Source: Novosphingobium sp. PhB57
Lineage (GTDB): Bacteria; Pseudomonadota; Alphaproteobacteria; Sphingomonadales; Sphingomonadaceae
Assembly: GCF_004342985.1 (NCBI RefSeq)
Contig: NZ_SMBO01000002.1
Location: 310,001 to 374,000, forward strand
Length of the DNA stretch: 64,000 bases
Direction: 5' to 3'
Under the pieces are notes generated by a model. It was not told the DNA's origin, did not search any database, and was given only the letters and a program-made list of their open reading frames with translations. This document shows, in pieces, positions 7,535 to 16,182 of this stretch (its first letter is position 1; every line of letters starts with the position of its first letter). The position numbers and the translations under genes were made by a program.

Positions 7535-9370
7535 TCAGAACGGGCGGCACTGCGCGTCGAGCCAGTGCTTCACTTCGCCCTCGACTTGCGGGCCGATCAC
7601 CTGGAGCACTTTGGCATGGTAGGCATTCCACCAGGCCACTTCCTCCGCGGTAAGCAGCGAAAGGTCGACGAGGCGGCGGTCGATCGGCACCAGGGTCAGC
7701 GTCTCGAAGCCGAAGTATTCGCCGTCCGCTCCGGCGAACTGGCGCGGTTCGACGAGGATCAGGTTCTCGATGCGGATGCCGTATTCGCCGGCCTTGTAGT
7801 AGCCCGGCTCGTCGCTGAGGATCATGCCCGCGAGCAGTTCCTGCGATGTGCCGGCCTGGCCGCCCGCCGGCTTGCCGATGCGCTGCGGTCCTTCGTGAAC
7901 CGAGAGGAAGCTGCCCACGCCGTGGCCGGTGCCATGGGCGTAGTCGAGCCCGACGGCCCAGAGGAACTGACGTGCCAGCGCGTCGAGCTGGCCGCCGTTG
8001 GTGCCCTTGGGGAAGACCGCGCGGTCGATGGCGATATGGCCCTTGAGCACGCGGGTGAAGCGGTCCTTCACTTCGGCCGGCGGGGCGCCGCTCTCATTTT
8101 CCGGGTTGCCGATCCACACGGTGCGGGTGATGTCGGTGGTGCCGCAAGGATACTGCCCGCCCGAATCGACGAGGTAGACGCTTTCCGGCGCCAGGGTCAG
8201 GCTCGATTCGTCCGAGACGCGGTAGTGCGGGCTGGCAGCGTTGGGGCCGGCGCCGGAGATCGTGTCGAACGAGAGGTCGCGAAGATCGCCGCATTCCTGG
8301 CGGAAGGCGTGGAGACGGTCCGAAGCGCTCATCTCGGTCACTTCGCCCTTGGGGCCTTCGACCGAGAGCCAGTGCAGGAAGCGCGTGACGGCCACCCCGT
8401 CGATGGCCTGGGCCTTGCGGTGGCCCTGCTGCTCGACCGGGTTCTTCACCGCCTTGGGCAGGATCGTGGGATCGCGTTCCTCGACGATCGCGGCGCCGGC
8501 GGCGCGCAGTGTTTCGAACACGGCGGCCACGGCATTGTCGGGATCGACCGAGACGCGCTTGCTCGCCAGCTTCCCGAGGCCCGCGACGAAGGCATCGCGC
8601 GGCTGGATGCGAACGGCATTGCCAAGGTGCTGGCGCAGTTCGGCCGTCACCTTTTCCTCGGCGATGTAGAGATCGGCCGTGCCGTCGGCATGGGCGACCA
8701 CGTAGGAGAGCGCCACGGGGGTCCGCTCCACGTCCGTGCCGCGCAAGTTGAGCAGCCAGGCAATGGAATCGAGCGCCGAGATCACGGTCGCGTTGAGACC
8801 GCGCGCGGTCAGCCATTCGGAGACGGCGGCGCGCTTGGCCTTGCTCGATTCGCCGGCGAAGGCATCGTCATGGACGATCGCCGCAGCGGGCGAGGGGGCG
8901 GGCTGGTCCTGCCAGACGGCATCGATCGGGTTGCCGTCCACCGCCACGAGCGTGCCGCCCTTGTGCGAAAGCGCGGCCTGGGCGGCTTCCACCCATCTGG
9001 AGCCGTGAAGCCAGGCGTCGTAGCCGATCTTCGCACCCTTGGGCGCATTCTCGCCAAGCCAGCGGGCGGCGCTGGTCTGCGGCACGCTTTCATAGGCATA
9101 GGCCTTGCCGTCCACCTGCTCGCGCACCTGGAGGGTATAGCGCCCGTCCACGAACATGGCGGCGGCGGGAGAAAGCGTGGGATCGGTAAGCACCACGGCC
9201 GTTCCGGCCGAGCCGCCGAAGCCGGTGAGCCAGGCGAGGCGCTGTGCATAGGCGCCGACGTATTCGCTCATATGCTCGTCGGAAATGGGGATCACGAAGC
9301 CGTCGAGGCCGCGCGACTTGAGTTCCTGGCGCAAGGCATCGAGCCGCGCTTCGTGGGTATTCATCAACAT
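7535..9370 (-). CDS. pepP: Xaa-Pro aminopeptidase (M24B)
   Basis: A 611-residue aminopeptidase that releases the first residue from peptides with proline in position two. Two creatinase-like N-terminal domains precede the pita-bread catalytic domain. Visible metal ligands are Asp in VDSGGQYP, Asp in GTTDITRTVW, His in HGTGHGVG, Glu in SDEPGYY and Glu in IRIENL. The C-terminus (WWNAYHAKV) is typical of the long XPNPEP1-like form, which is larger than the roughly 440-residue E. coli PepP. The start is ATG 9370; an ATG two codons later (9364) is an alternative. No signal peptide is visible. It is divergent from oligopeptidase B with 42 bp between, so the two peptide-degrading enzymes may share a control region. 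Confidence 0.93.
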   Translation of the reverse strand: MLMNTHEARLDALRQELKSRGLDGFVIPISDEHMSEYVGAYAQRLAWLTGFGGSAGTAVVLTDPTLSPAAAMFVDGRYTLQVREQVDGKAYAYESVPQTSAARWLGENAPKGAKIGYDAWLHGSRWVEAAQAALSHKGGTLVAVDGNPIDAVWQDQPAPSPAAAIVHDDAFAGESSKAKRAAVSEWLTARGLNATVISALDSIAWLLNLRGTDVERTPVALSYVVAHADGTADLYIAEEKVTAELRQHLGNAVRIQPRDAFVAGLGKLASKRVSVDPDNAVAAVFETLRAAGAAIVEERDPTILPKAVKNPVEQQGHRKAQAIDGVAVTRFLHWLSVEGPKGEVTEMSASDRLHAFRQECGDLRDLSFDTISGAGPNAASPHYRVSDESSLTLAPESVYLVDSGGQYPCGTTDITRTVWIGNPENESGAPPAEVKDRFTRVLKGHIAIDRAVFPKGTNGGQLDALARQFLWAVGLDYAHGTGHGVGSFLSVHEGPQRIGKPAGGQAGTSQELLAGMILSDEPGYYKAGEYGIRIENLILVEPRQFAGADGEYFGFETLTLVPIDRRLVDLSLLTAEEVAWWNAYHAKVLQVIGPQVEGEVKHWLDAQCRPF

Positions 9371-9412
9371 GAGGTGGGTATCCGGCTTGCGGGGGTCATG
9401 TGTGCAACATAG

Positions 9413-11518
9413 ATGGAGGCAATGGCAGATTCCACCCAGGCCCTTGCAGGTCCTCCACAGGCGGCGAAGAAGCCGCATTCCTTCACTCACCACGGCCTGA
9501 GCGTGGAAGACGACTACGCCTGGCTGCGTGACGCGGGTTATCCCGAGGTCACCGACAAGGCGGTGCTGGACCATCTCGAAGCGGAAAACCGCTGGTTCGA
9601 GTCGCGCATGGAAGGCCGCCAGGGGCAGATCGACGCGCTGTTCAAGGAAATGCGCGCGCGCATCAAGGAAGCCGACAAGTCGGTGCCGCAGAAGGACGGC
9701 GATTTCCTCTACTGGATCGAATTCGAGGAAGGCGCCGAATACAAGAAGTGGTGGCGCCGCCCCGTGGGCGCCAGCGAAGACGGCAGCGCCGACGAGCTGA
9801 TCCTGGACGAAGTGGCCCTGGCCGAGGGCAAGGAATACTTCAACCTCGGCGCGATCTCCACCAGCGCCAACGGCAAGCTGCTGGCCTATGCCTATGACGA
9901 CAACGGTTCGGAGCGCTTCACCGCGCGGATCAAGAACCTGGAGACGGGCGAACTCCTGCCTGACGAAATTCCCGGCACGCTCTCGGCGCTGGTCTGGGTG
10001 GCGCAGGACAAGGGCCTCGTCTACTCGCTGGCCAACGAGCAGTGGCGTACCGACAATGCCCGCCTGCACTGGCTGGGGCAGCCGCTGGAAAGCGATGTCG
10101 AACTCTATCACGAGGACGACGAGGGCTTCCGCGTCGGTTCTTCGCTCTCCTCCAATGAGAAGTGGCTGCTGATCGGCGCCAGCGATCACGAGACCAGCGA
10201 ATGCCGCATGGTCCTTGCCGACGATCCGCTGGGCCCGCAGATCCTGGTCAAGCCGCGCGTCAAGGGCGTGGAATACGACGTGGATGAGCGCGAGGGCGTG
10301 CTCTACATCCATACCAACGACAGCCACGAGAACTTCCGCCTCGCCACCGCGCCGCTGGATAATCCCGGCGAGTGGAGGACGCTGATCGAGGGGGCCGATG
10401 CCTTCTACCTCACGGGCGTGGACCTGTTCCGCGACTTCTACGTGGTCGAAGGCCGGAAGACGGCCGGGCGCGGGGCCGGGCTCGACCAGATCGAGCTGCG
10501 CTACTACGACGATTCCTCCCGCGTCGAGCCGATCGTCTTCCCCGAGGCCAGTTACTCGGCCGGGCTTTCCAACAACCCCGAATGGCACATGGACGTGCTG
10601 CGGGTGACGTACGAATCGATGGTCAGCCCCTCGTCGGTCTACGACTACGACGTGAAGGACCGCACGCTGGAGCTGCTGAAGGTCCAGGAAATCCCTTCGG
10701 GCTACGACGCCTCGCTCTATGCCACCGAGCGGCTGGAAGTGACCGCGCGCGACGGCACGGCGATCCCGGTCTCGGTCGTCTATCGCCGCGACCGCACGAG
10801 TGCCGGGCCGCTGCATCTCTACGGCTACGGCGCCTATGGCATCTCCATCGATCCGGGGTTCTCGACGGCGCGCCTCAGCCTCGTCGACCGTGGGTTCGCT
10901 TATGCCATTGCCCATATCCGCGGCGGCGACGATCTGGGCCGCGCCTGGTACAAGGCCGGCAAGCTGGAGAAGCGGGCCAATACGTTCAACGACTTCGTCG
11001 ATGTGGCCAAGGGCCTGATCGAGCGCGGCTTCACCGAGGCGGGCAAGATCTCGATCTCGGGCGGCTCGGCGGGCGGCGAACTGATGGGCGCGGTCATCAA
11101 TTCCGATCCCGACCTGTTCGGCGCGGTGGTGGCGCATGTGCCTTTCGTGGACGTGCTGAGCACCATGCTCGACGACACATTGCCGCTGACTCCGGGCGAA
11201 TGGCCGGAATGGGGCAATCCCATCGAGGACCGCGCGGCCTTCGAGCTTATCCGCAGCTACTCGCCCTACGATCAGGTCAAGGCCCAGGCCTATCCGCCGC
11301 TGATGGTGACGGCCGGGCTCAACGATCCCCGCGTGACGTATTGGGAGCCCGCCAAGTGGGTCGCCCGTCTGCGCGAATTGAAGACGGACGGCAACGAACT
11401 GATCCTCAAGACCAACATGGGTGCGGGCCACGGCGGCAAGTCCGGCCGGTTCGAGAGCCTGAAGGAAACCGCGGAGGAGTTCGCGTTCATCCTCTGGCAG
11501 CTCGGCGTTTCCGAGTGA
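9413..11518 (+). CDS. ptrB: Oligopeptidase B (S9A serine peptidase)
   Basis: A 701-residue prolyl-oligopeptidase-type enzyme expected to cut after basic residues in short peptides. The N-terminal two thirds form a beta-propeller gate; the C-terminal alpha/beta hydrolase has the nucleophile motif GGSAGGELMG with Ser552, the Asp region LNDPRVTYWEP and the His region MGAGHGGKSGRF. No signal peptide is seen, so it is cytoplasmic. An in-frame TAG directly precedes ATG 9413; ATG 9422 is the alternative, but the GGAGG between them is too close to it to serve well. The downstream thioesterase start overlaps the stop codon, indicating translational coupling. Confidence 0.93.
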   Translation: MEAMADSTQALAGPPQAAKKPHSFTHHGLSVEDDYAWLRDAGYPEVTDKAVLDHLEAENRWFESRMEGRQGQIDALFKEMRARIKEADKSVPQKDGDFLYWIEFEEGAEYKKWWRRPVGASEDGSADELILDEVALAEGKEYFNLGAISTSANGKLLAYAYDDNGSERFTARIKNLETGELLPDEIPGTLSALVWVAQDKGLVYSLANEQWRTDNARLHWLGQPLESDVELYHEDDEGFRVGSSLSSNEKWLLIGASDHETSECRMVLADDPLGPQILVKPRVKGVEYDVDEREGVLYIHTNDSHENFRLATAPLDNPGEWRTLIEGADAFYLTGVDLFRDFYVVEGRKTAGRGAGLDQIELRYYDDSSRVEPIVFPEASYSAGLSNNPEWHMDVLRVTYESMVSPSSVYDYDVKDRTLELLKVQEIPSGYDASLYATERLEVTARDGTAIPVSVVYRRDRTSAGPLHLYGYGAYGISIDPGFSTARLSLVDRGFAYAIAHIRGGDDLGRAWYKAGKLEKRANTFNDFVDVAKGLIERGFTEAGKISISGGSAGGELMGAVINSDPDLFGAVVAHVPFVDVLSTMLDDTLPLTPGEWPEWGNPIEDRAAFELIRSYSPYDQVKAQAYPPLMVTAGLNDPRVTYWEPAKWVARLRELKTDGNELILKTNMGAGHGGKSGRFESLKETAEEFAFILWQLGVSE

Positions 11519-11919
11519 AGCCGCCCTTCACCCGGACATTCACGGCGCAGGCCCATGACATCGACGTCATGGGCCACGTCAACAATGCGGTCTGGGTGCA
11601 ATGGATGGAAGCCATGGCCACCGCGCACTGGGAAGCGGTGGCCCCGCCCGAGCACCAGGCGCTCTACGCCTGGGTCGTGACCCGGCACGAGATCGATTAT
11701 CGCGGCAATATCCGCGAGGGCGAAAGCGTGACGGGAGAGACCTTCATTCCCGAAGGTCCGAGCGGCGCACGCTTCGTGCGCCGCGTGGATTTCCGCAACG
11801 AAACGGGCAAAGTGCTCGTTTCCGCCCGGACGACCTGGGCCATGATTGACATCGCCTCCGAACGCCTCATGCGCGTGCCACCCGAGGTCGCGGCGCCCTT
11901 CTGGGACGGGTCTGACTGA
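11515..11919 (+). CDS. Acyl-CoA thioesterase, 4HBT hotdog fold
   Basis: A 134-residue protein of the 4-hydroxybenzoyl-CoA thioesterase type. The hallmark HDIDVMGHVNNAVWVQWME carries the Asp followed by GHVNN used in this family, and the rest fits a single hotdog domain (TRHEIDYRGNIREGE, then RRVDFRN). It would hydrolyse acyl- or aroyl-CoA in the cytoplasm. The start is GTG at 11515, inside the TGA of oligopeptidase B (GTGA overlap), so it is translationally coupled to that gene. The acyl chain specificity cannot be deduced. Confidence 0.88.
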   Translation: MKPPFTRTFTAQAHDIDVMGHVNNAVWVQWMEAMATAHWEAVAPPEHQALYAWVVTRHEIDYRGNIREGESVTGETFIPEGPSGARFVRRVDFRNETGKVLVSARTTWAMIDIASERLMRVPPEVAAPFWDGSD

Positions 11920-11965
11920 TCCCGCGCAACGTTCCGCTGAACCCTTGGTATGGTCCCGTAAGTTC

Positions 11966-12006
11966 GGGCGGCTCTCGTCCCGGGACAAGGCCGGGACGAG
12001 AGCCGC
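11966..12006. terminator. Strong bidirectional hairpin between convergent genes
   Basis: A perfect 16-bp stem, GGCGGCTCTCGTCCCG with its complement, around a 9-nt loop lies between the thioesterase (+) and alanine dehydrogenase (-) stops. No T-run follows. The loop-proximal part resembles the GTCCCGG/CCGGGAC palindromes at 19943 and 22934. Confidence 0.6.
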
Positions 12007-12013
12007 CAGATCA

Positions 12014-13129
12014 TCAGCCCAGAACGTCGCTCACCGGCACGTAGTCGTACCCCAGCTCGGTCGCCACGGCCTCGAAAGTCACTTTCCCGGCGTGGACGTT
12101 GAGGCCCTCGGCCAGGTAAGGATCGGCCTGTAGCGCGGCCTTCCAGCCGAGGTTGGCGATCGCCAGGGCGTGGGGCAGGGTGACGTTGTTCAGCGCGTAA
12201 GTGCTGGTGCGGGCCACGGCGCCCGGCATGTTGGCCACGCAGTAGTGGACGATGCCGTCGACCACGAAAGTCGGCTCGGCATGGGTGGTGGCATGGCTGG
12301 TTTCGAAACAGCCGCCCTGATCGATGGCGACGTCCACCAGCACGGCGCCCAGCTTCATCGTGCCGAGCATGTCGCGGGTCACCAGCTTGGGAGCGGCCGC
12401 GCCGGGGATCAGCACCGCGCCGATCACCAGGTCGGCATCGGCCACGCTTTCCGCCAGGTTGGCGGTGCTGGCGAAGCGGGTCTTGGCGCGGGCCTCGAAA
12501 TAGATGCCCAGCCGTTCGAGCACGTCGGGGCTGCGGTCGAGGATGGTGACGTCGGCGCCGAGGCCCACGGCCATCTGCGCGGCGTTGAAGCCGACCACGC
12601 CGCCGCCGATCACTGCGACTTTGCCCGGCATCACGCCCGGTACGCCGCCCAGCAGCACGCCGCGCCCGCCATGGGCCTTCTCCAGCGCGGTGGCGCCGGC
12701 CTGGATCGACATGCGCCCGGCCACCTGGCTCATCGGCTTGAGCAGCGGCAACTGGCCGCCGGGGCCGGTCACGGTTTCATAGGCGATGGCGGTGACGCCG
12801 GACTTCACCAGGTCGGCCGTCTGCTCGGGGTCGGGGGCGAGGTGCAGGTACGTGTAGAGGATCTGGCCTTCCCGCAGCATGGCGCGTTCGCTCGCCTGCG
12901 GTTCCTTGACCTTCACGACCATCTCGCAGCCTTCGAAGATCTCCCGCGCGGTCGCCACGATCTTCGCGCCCTGGCGGGTATAGTCGGCGTCGCTGGCGCC
13001 GATGCCCTGGCCGGCACCGCTTTCCACCCAGACTTCGTGCCCGTGAGTCACGAGTTCGCGGGCACTCTCCGGCGTCAGGCCGACGCGATATTCGTGGTTC
13101 TTGATTTCCCTGACCGTACCGACACGCAT
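12014..13129 (-). CDS. ald: Alanine dehydrogenase
   Basis: A 371-residue enzyme for reversible NAD-dependent deamination of L-alanine to pyruvate and ammonia. The N-terminal catalytic part has [20 protein letters not shown], with Arg15, and VKVKEPQ with the catalytic Lys. The nucleotide-binding domain has [24 protein letters not shown]. Length equals the family norm. The start at 13129 is chosen over the upstream extension because family proteins begin MxIGxPxEIK and GGAG lies 8 nt upstream. It is divergent from an Lrp/AsnC regulator, the standard arrangement for alanine-induced ald control. Confidence 0.96.
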   Translation of the reverse strand: MRVGTVREIKNHEYRVGLTPESARELVTHGHEVWVESGAGQGIGASDADYTRQGAKIVATAREIFEGCEMVVKVKEPQASERAMLREGQILYTYLHLAPDPEQTADLVKSGVTAIAYETVTGPGGQLPLLKPMSQVAGRMSIQAGATALEKAHGGRGVLLGGVPGVMPGKVAVIGGGVVGFNAAQMAVGLGADVTILDRSPDVLERLGIYFEARAKTRFASTANLAESVADADLVIGAVLIPGAAAPKLVTRDMLGTMKLGAVLVDVAIDQGGCFETSHATTHAEPTFVVDGIVHYCVANMPGAVARTSTYALNNVTLPHALAIANLGWKAALQADPYLAEGLNVHAGKVTFEAVATELGYDYVPVSDVLG

Positions 13130-13220
13130 ATTATCGACTCCGCGAAAAACTCTCCTGCCGATGAGATACACCCGGGCCCCTGCAATGTTTCACCGAATTG
13201 GGGCTTGTCAGAAAGCGAGG

Positions 13221-13241
13221 CAGGAATATTTCCCAGTCCTG
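13221..13241. promoter_or_regulatory. Candidate Lrp-type operator in the ald/lrp intergenic region
   Basis: An imperfect dyad, CAGGA and TCCTG arms around an AT-richer centre with AATATTT, sits in the 136-bp gap between divergent ald and the Lrp regulator. Lrp family sites are often weak dyads with AT-rich centres. The evidence is weak. Confidence 0.3.
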
Positions 13242-13265
13242 AAACAAACGACAAGAGAATTTTCC

Positions 13266-13721
13266 ATGGACCGGGCAGACCGCGCACTCCTCGAAGCGTT
13301 GCAGGCCGATTCCTCGCGCTCGATCGCCGAACTGGCGGCTCTGGTGAACCTGTCGTCCTCCGCCTGCCACCGGCGCATCCGCGCCCTGGAGGAGCAGGGC
13401 CTGATCCTGGGCTATGCCGCGCGGGTGGATGCCCGGCGGCTGGGCCTGTCGATGGAAGTCTTCGTCGAGATCACGCTGACCAGCCAGAGCCGCGAGGCCA
13501 TGGAGCGTTTCGAGCGGGCGGTGGGAGACTTCGACGATATCCTCGAATGCCACCTGATGTCGGGCGCGGCGGATTATCAGCTGCGCGTCGCGGCCTCGGA
13601 CCTGGATCACTACGACCGCATCCACCGCGACTGCCTGGCGCGGCTGCCGGGCGTATCGTCGATGCGAACAAGCTTCGCGCTGCGGCGGATCAAGCGGTTC
13701 GAGGGCTATTCGGTGCCGTGA
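13266..13721 (+). CDS. Lrp/AsnC-family regulator, probably of ald
   Basis: A 151-residue feast/famine regulator. An N-terminal helix-turn-helix (about 5-60, SIAELAALVNLSSSACHRRIRALEEQG) is followed by the ligand-binding RAM domain (about 65-150). It probably binds the ald promoter region and responds to alanine; the divergent position supports this. ATG 13266 begins MDRADRALLEALQ, the usual N-terminus of this family, so the longer upstream frame is not used. The AT-rich, loosely palindromic DNA just upstream may hold its sites. Confidence 0.92.
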   Translation: MDRADRALLEALQADSSRSIAELAALVNLSSSACHRRIRALEEQGLILGYAARVDARRLGLSMEVFVEITLTSQSREAMERFERAVGDFDDILECHLMSGAADYQLRVAASDLDHYDRIHRDCLARLPGVSSMRTSFALRRIKRFEGYSVP

Positions 13722-13737
13722 GCGCCCGCGGGCAAGG

Positions 13738-13758
13738 CGTCCCCCGAAGGGGGCGTTT
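13738..13758. terminator. Short hairpin between convergent lrp and antiporter genes
   Basis: CCCCC-GAA-GGGGG extended by two pairs past a bulged T, with TTT on the + side. It is a weak terminator-like element placed between convergent stops. Confidence 0.35.
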
Positions 13759-13783
13759 CCCGGATGGATGCCGCCCGCCAGCG

Positions 13784-15538
13784 TCAATGCGCGTCGCGCA
13801 GGTCCTGGGTCAGGATGCGGTCGCGGGCGGCGCGCAAATCGCCGGTCTCGTGCTGGATCGACAAGCGCTCCCGGTCGCTGGCGCGATAGGTTTCCTCGGC
13901 ATTGTCGATCTGCTCGATGGAGAGGCCAAGGTCGTCCAGCGCCTCGCGGGCCAGGGCGACGGCCGATTCCATCACTTCGCGGACCATGAAGGTGACGGGG
14001 GCATCCATCAGCCGGATCATCGCGCGGCGGTCATAGACACGGGCGAGGATGCGGGCATCGGGGAAAGCCTCGTGGACGTTCTGGAGGAAGCTGTCCGAGA
14101 GCTGGTCGCCGTCGATGCAGAACACGATCATCTGCGCGCCGCCGGCGCCGGCCTGCCGCAACAGGTCGATGCGGGTGCCGTCCCCGAACCAGACTTTCGC
14201 GCCGAAACCGCTGGCGACGTCGATCATCTCGATGTCGGTATCGATCAGCGTCACCTGGATTTCGGCGGCGATCAGCACTTGCGCCACGGTCTGGCCGAAG
14301 CGGCCGTAGCCCACCAGCAGGGCCTTGGCGCCGTCCTTGCGGGGCCCTTCGCGGGTTTCCTTGCTGGTCGGCATTTCGCGGATGCGCGCGGTGGCCATCA
14401 TCAGGAACGGGGTGGTGACCATCGACAGGGTGACGATGGCGCTGAACAGGCTGGCGGCGCGCGGTTCGATCAGCCAGGCGCTCTGCGCCTGCGCGAAAAG
14501 CACGAAGCCGAACTCGCCGCCCTGGCTCAGCAGCAGGCCGAGTGCCAGCGCACTGCGCCAGTTCATGCGGAACAGCAGGCCCAGCCCGAAGATCACCGAA
14601 GCCTTCACCGCGATCAGGGCCAGCGCCATGGTGGCGACGAACAGCGGGCGCTCGGCAATGGCGGAAAGGTCCAGCATCATGCCGACCGACATGAAGAACA
14701 GGCCGAGCAGGATCGAACGGAACGGCTCTACGTCGGCCTCCAGCTCGTGGCGGTAAGGCGTATCGGCGAGCATGACGCCGGCGATGAAGGCACCCAGCGC
14801 GGTCGAAAGGCCGAGCGATTGCATCAGCGCGGCAGAGGCGATCACGGTGAACAGCGCGGCGAAGACGAACATCTCGCGTTCGCCCAGATTGCCGATCAGG
14901 CGGAACAGCGGGCGGATCACGAAGCGCCCGGCCAGGATCAGGCCGGCGATGGCGGCCAGGGTCTCCAGCACCAGGATCCAGCCCGGAGGGCCTTCGGGCA
15001 AATGCGGGTTGCGGTTCATCGCCGCGATGATCGTGATCAGCGGGATGATCGAGAGGTCCTGGAACAGCAGGATTGCGAAGGAGCGTTCGCCGAAAGGCGT
15101 GTTCAGACGCCCGGCGCTCTGAAGCATCGGCAGGACCTGCGCGGTCGAGGAGAGCCCCAGCGGCAGCCCCAGCGCCAGCGAGGCGGCCAGGCTGAACCCG
15201 GCCGAATAATAGATCACCGCAGAGACCGCGAGGCCGCAGAGCGTCACTTGCAGGAAGCCGAGGCCGAAGATCTCGTTGCGCATCCGCCAGAGCCGCCGCG
15301 GCGCCAGTTCCAGGCCGACGATGAACAGCAGCAGGGTGATGCCCAGCTCGGCGATGCCCAGCTTGTTCTCCGGATCGCCGACCAGGCCCAGCGCGTAAGG
15401 CCCGAGGATGGCGCCTGCGAGCAGGTAGCCCAAGGTCGCACCCAGGCCGAGGCGGCGGAACAGCAGGACGAAGGCAAGCGCCGTGCCGAGCAGCAGGAAG
15501 CCGTCGCGCAGGAGGAATGCCTGGGTATGATCTTCCAT
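13784..15538 (-). CDS. Kef-type monovalent cation:proton antiporter with RCK domain
   Basis: A 584-residue CPA2 transporter. About twelve membrane segments fill residues 1-380, with conserved family segments LGLSSTAQVLPML, LFQDLSIIPL and TALGAFIAGVMLADTPYRHELE. The cytoplasmic part carries a Rossmann-type RCK/TrkA-N domain beginning KALLVGYGRFGQTVAQVL with the NAD-binding GxGxxG. This layout is that of KefB/KefC glutathione-gated potassium efflux systems; no KefF/KefG partner is next to it, so the gating ligand is open. ATG 15538 is the only sensible start. It is distinct from the RCK-less antiporter at 39473-40666. Confidence 0.9.
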   Translation of the reverse strand: MEDHTQAFLLRDGFLLLGTALAFVLLFRRLGLGATLGYLLAGAILGPYALGLVGDPENKLGIAELGITLLLFIVGLELAPRRLWRMRNEIFGLGFLQVTLCGLAVSAVIYYSAGFSLAASLALGLPLGLSSTAQVLPMLQSAGRLNTPFGERSFAILLFQDLSIIPLITIIAAMNRNPHLPEGPPGWILVLETLAAIAGLILAGRFVIRPLFRLIGNLGEREMFVFAALFTVIASAALMQSLGLSTALGAFIAGVMLADTPYRHELEADVEPFRSILLGLFFMSVGMMLDLSAIAERPLFVATMALALIAVKASVIFGLGLLFRMNWRSALALGLLLSQGGEFGFVLFAQAQSAWLIEPRAASLFSAIVTLSMVTTPFLMMATARIREMPTSKETREGPRKDGAKALLVGYGRFGQTVAQVLIAAEIQVTLIDTDIEMIDVASGFGAKVWFGDGTRIDLLRQAGAGGAQMIVFCIDGDQLSDSFLQNVHEAFPDARILARVYDRRAMIRLMDAPVTFMVREVMESAVALAREALDDLGLSIEQIDNAEETYRASDRERLSIQHETGDLRAARDRILTQDLRDAH

Positions 15539-15680
15539 CGGGGCCTTTCGGGCGGGAAGCGAAAATTGCGTGCGGACGGTCTTCTTAGGGCGTCACGCTG
15601 CGGTGCGGAACCCTAGACGAAGGGAGGGGCCAGAAAAGCCCAACCGATCCGGGTGGCGCCAACCGGGCCGCGCCGGACTG

Positions 15681-15704
15681 GGCGCGCCGATCGGGGGGCG
15701 CGCC
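15681..15704. terminator. GC-rich hairpin downstream of the ftsK unit
   Basis: GGCGCGCC, 8-nt loop, GGCGCGCC (self-complementary) lies 26 bp past the end of the minus-strand ftsK-15730 unit. There is no T-run, so it could be a Rho-independent-like or mRNA-end-stabilising hairpin. Confidence 0.35.
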
Positions 15705-15729
15705 TATCGGGGGCCGGGCCTGCGATGGC

Positions 15730-16182
15730 TCAGCGCGGGAGCACGCCGGTGCAGACATATTTCAGCACCAGCCCGTCCTCGCCCGCCCATTGCACGCCGG
15801 AGACGCTTGGGCTGGCATCGCTCCAGTCCCGCAGCACCGTGCCGTTCGGGCGGACGATGCGCCAGTGATAGGACAGGGCGCGGCTGCCGGTGCAGTCCAC
15901 CGCGCGCTCGGTGTAGAGCACGGTGCCTTGCGGATAGCCGGCATGGGCGCGCAGCAGGACCTGCATCTGCCGGAACTGCCGCCCGATCATGCCGGCCTTC
16001 ACGCTGGCCTTGTCGACATAGACGCTGCGGCCGAGCGTGTTTTCCACGCTGGGCACGAACAGACGCTGCCATCGCGCCGCCACGCCCGTCGCCGCCACGC
16101 CCGTCGCGGCCCCGCTGGTCGTGGCCAGGGCGGGCGCGGCCAGCAGGCCGAGCAGGGTCAGACCGCGCTTTCCGGCCCGCAT
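15730..16182 (-). CDS. Small exported protein, surface-adhesin-E-like
   Basis: A 150-residue protein with a signal peptide (MRAGKRGLTLLGLLAAPALA). The mature part resembles the short single-domain adhesin E-like proteins: a Val/Tyr-rich strand (SVYVDKASVKAG), a central QMQVLLRAH strand, a pair of Cys (VDCTGSRAL and KYVCTG) that could form a disulfide, and WAGEDG near the end. The family match is by eye and tentative. Its start codon overlaps the ftsK stop by one base, so it is translated from the ftsK message. Why it is linked to ftsK is unknown. Confidence 0.6.
   Translation of the reverse strand: MRAGKRGLTLLGLLAAPALATTSGAATGVAATGVAARWQRLFVPSVENTLGRSVYVDKASVKAGMIGRQFRQMQVLLRAHAGYPQGTVLYTERAVDCTGSRALSYHWRIVRPNGTVLRDWSDASPSVSGVQWAGEDGLVLKYVCTGVLPR

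Noticed and set aside
7535..11431. A 1298-codon minus-strand open frame spanning oligopeptidase B and Xaa-Pro aminopeptidase.
   Set aside because: Only the part up to 9370 is the aminopeptidase. The rest is the antisense of oligopeptidase B and lacks any domain.
12170..15616. A 1148-codon plus-strand open frame across ald, lrp and the Kef antiporter.
   Set aside because: Long antisense frames are common in high-GC DNA. Its translation is low in complexity (His, Gln and Arg rich) with no family motif, while the opposite strand holds recognisable enzymes.
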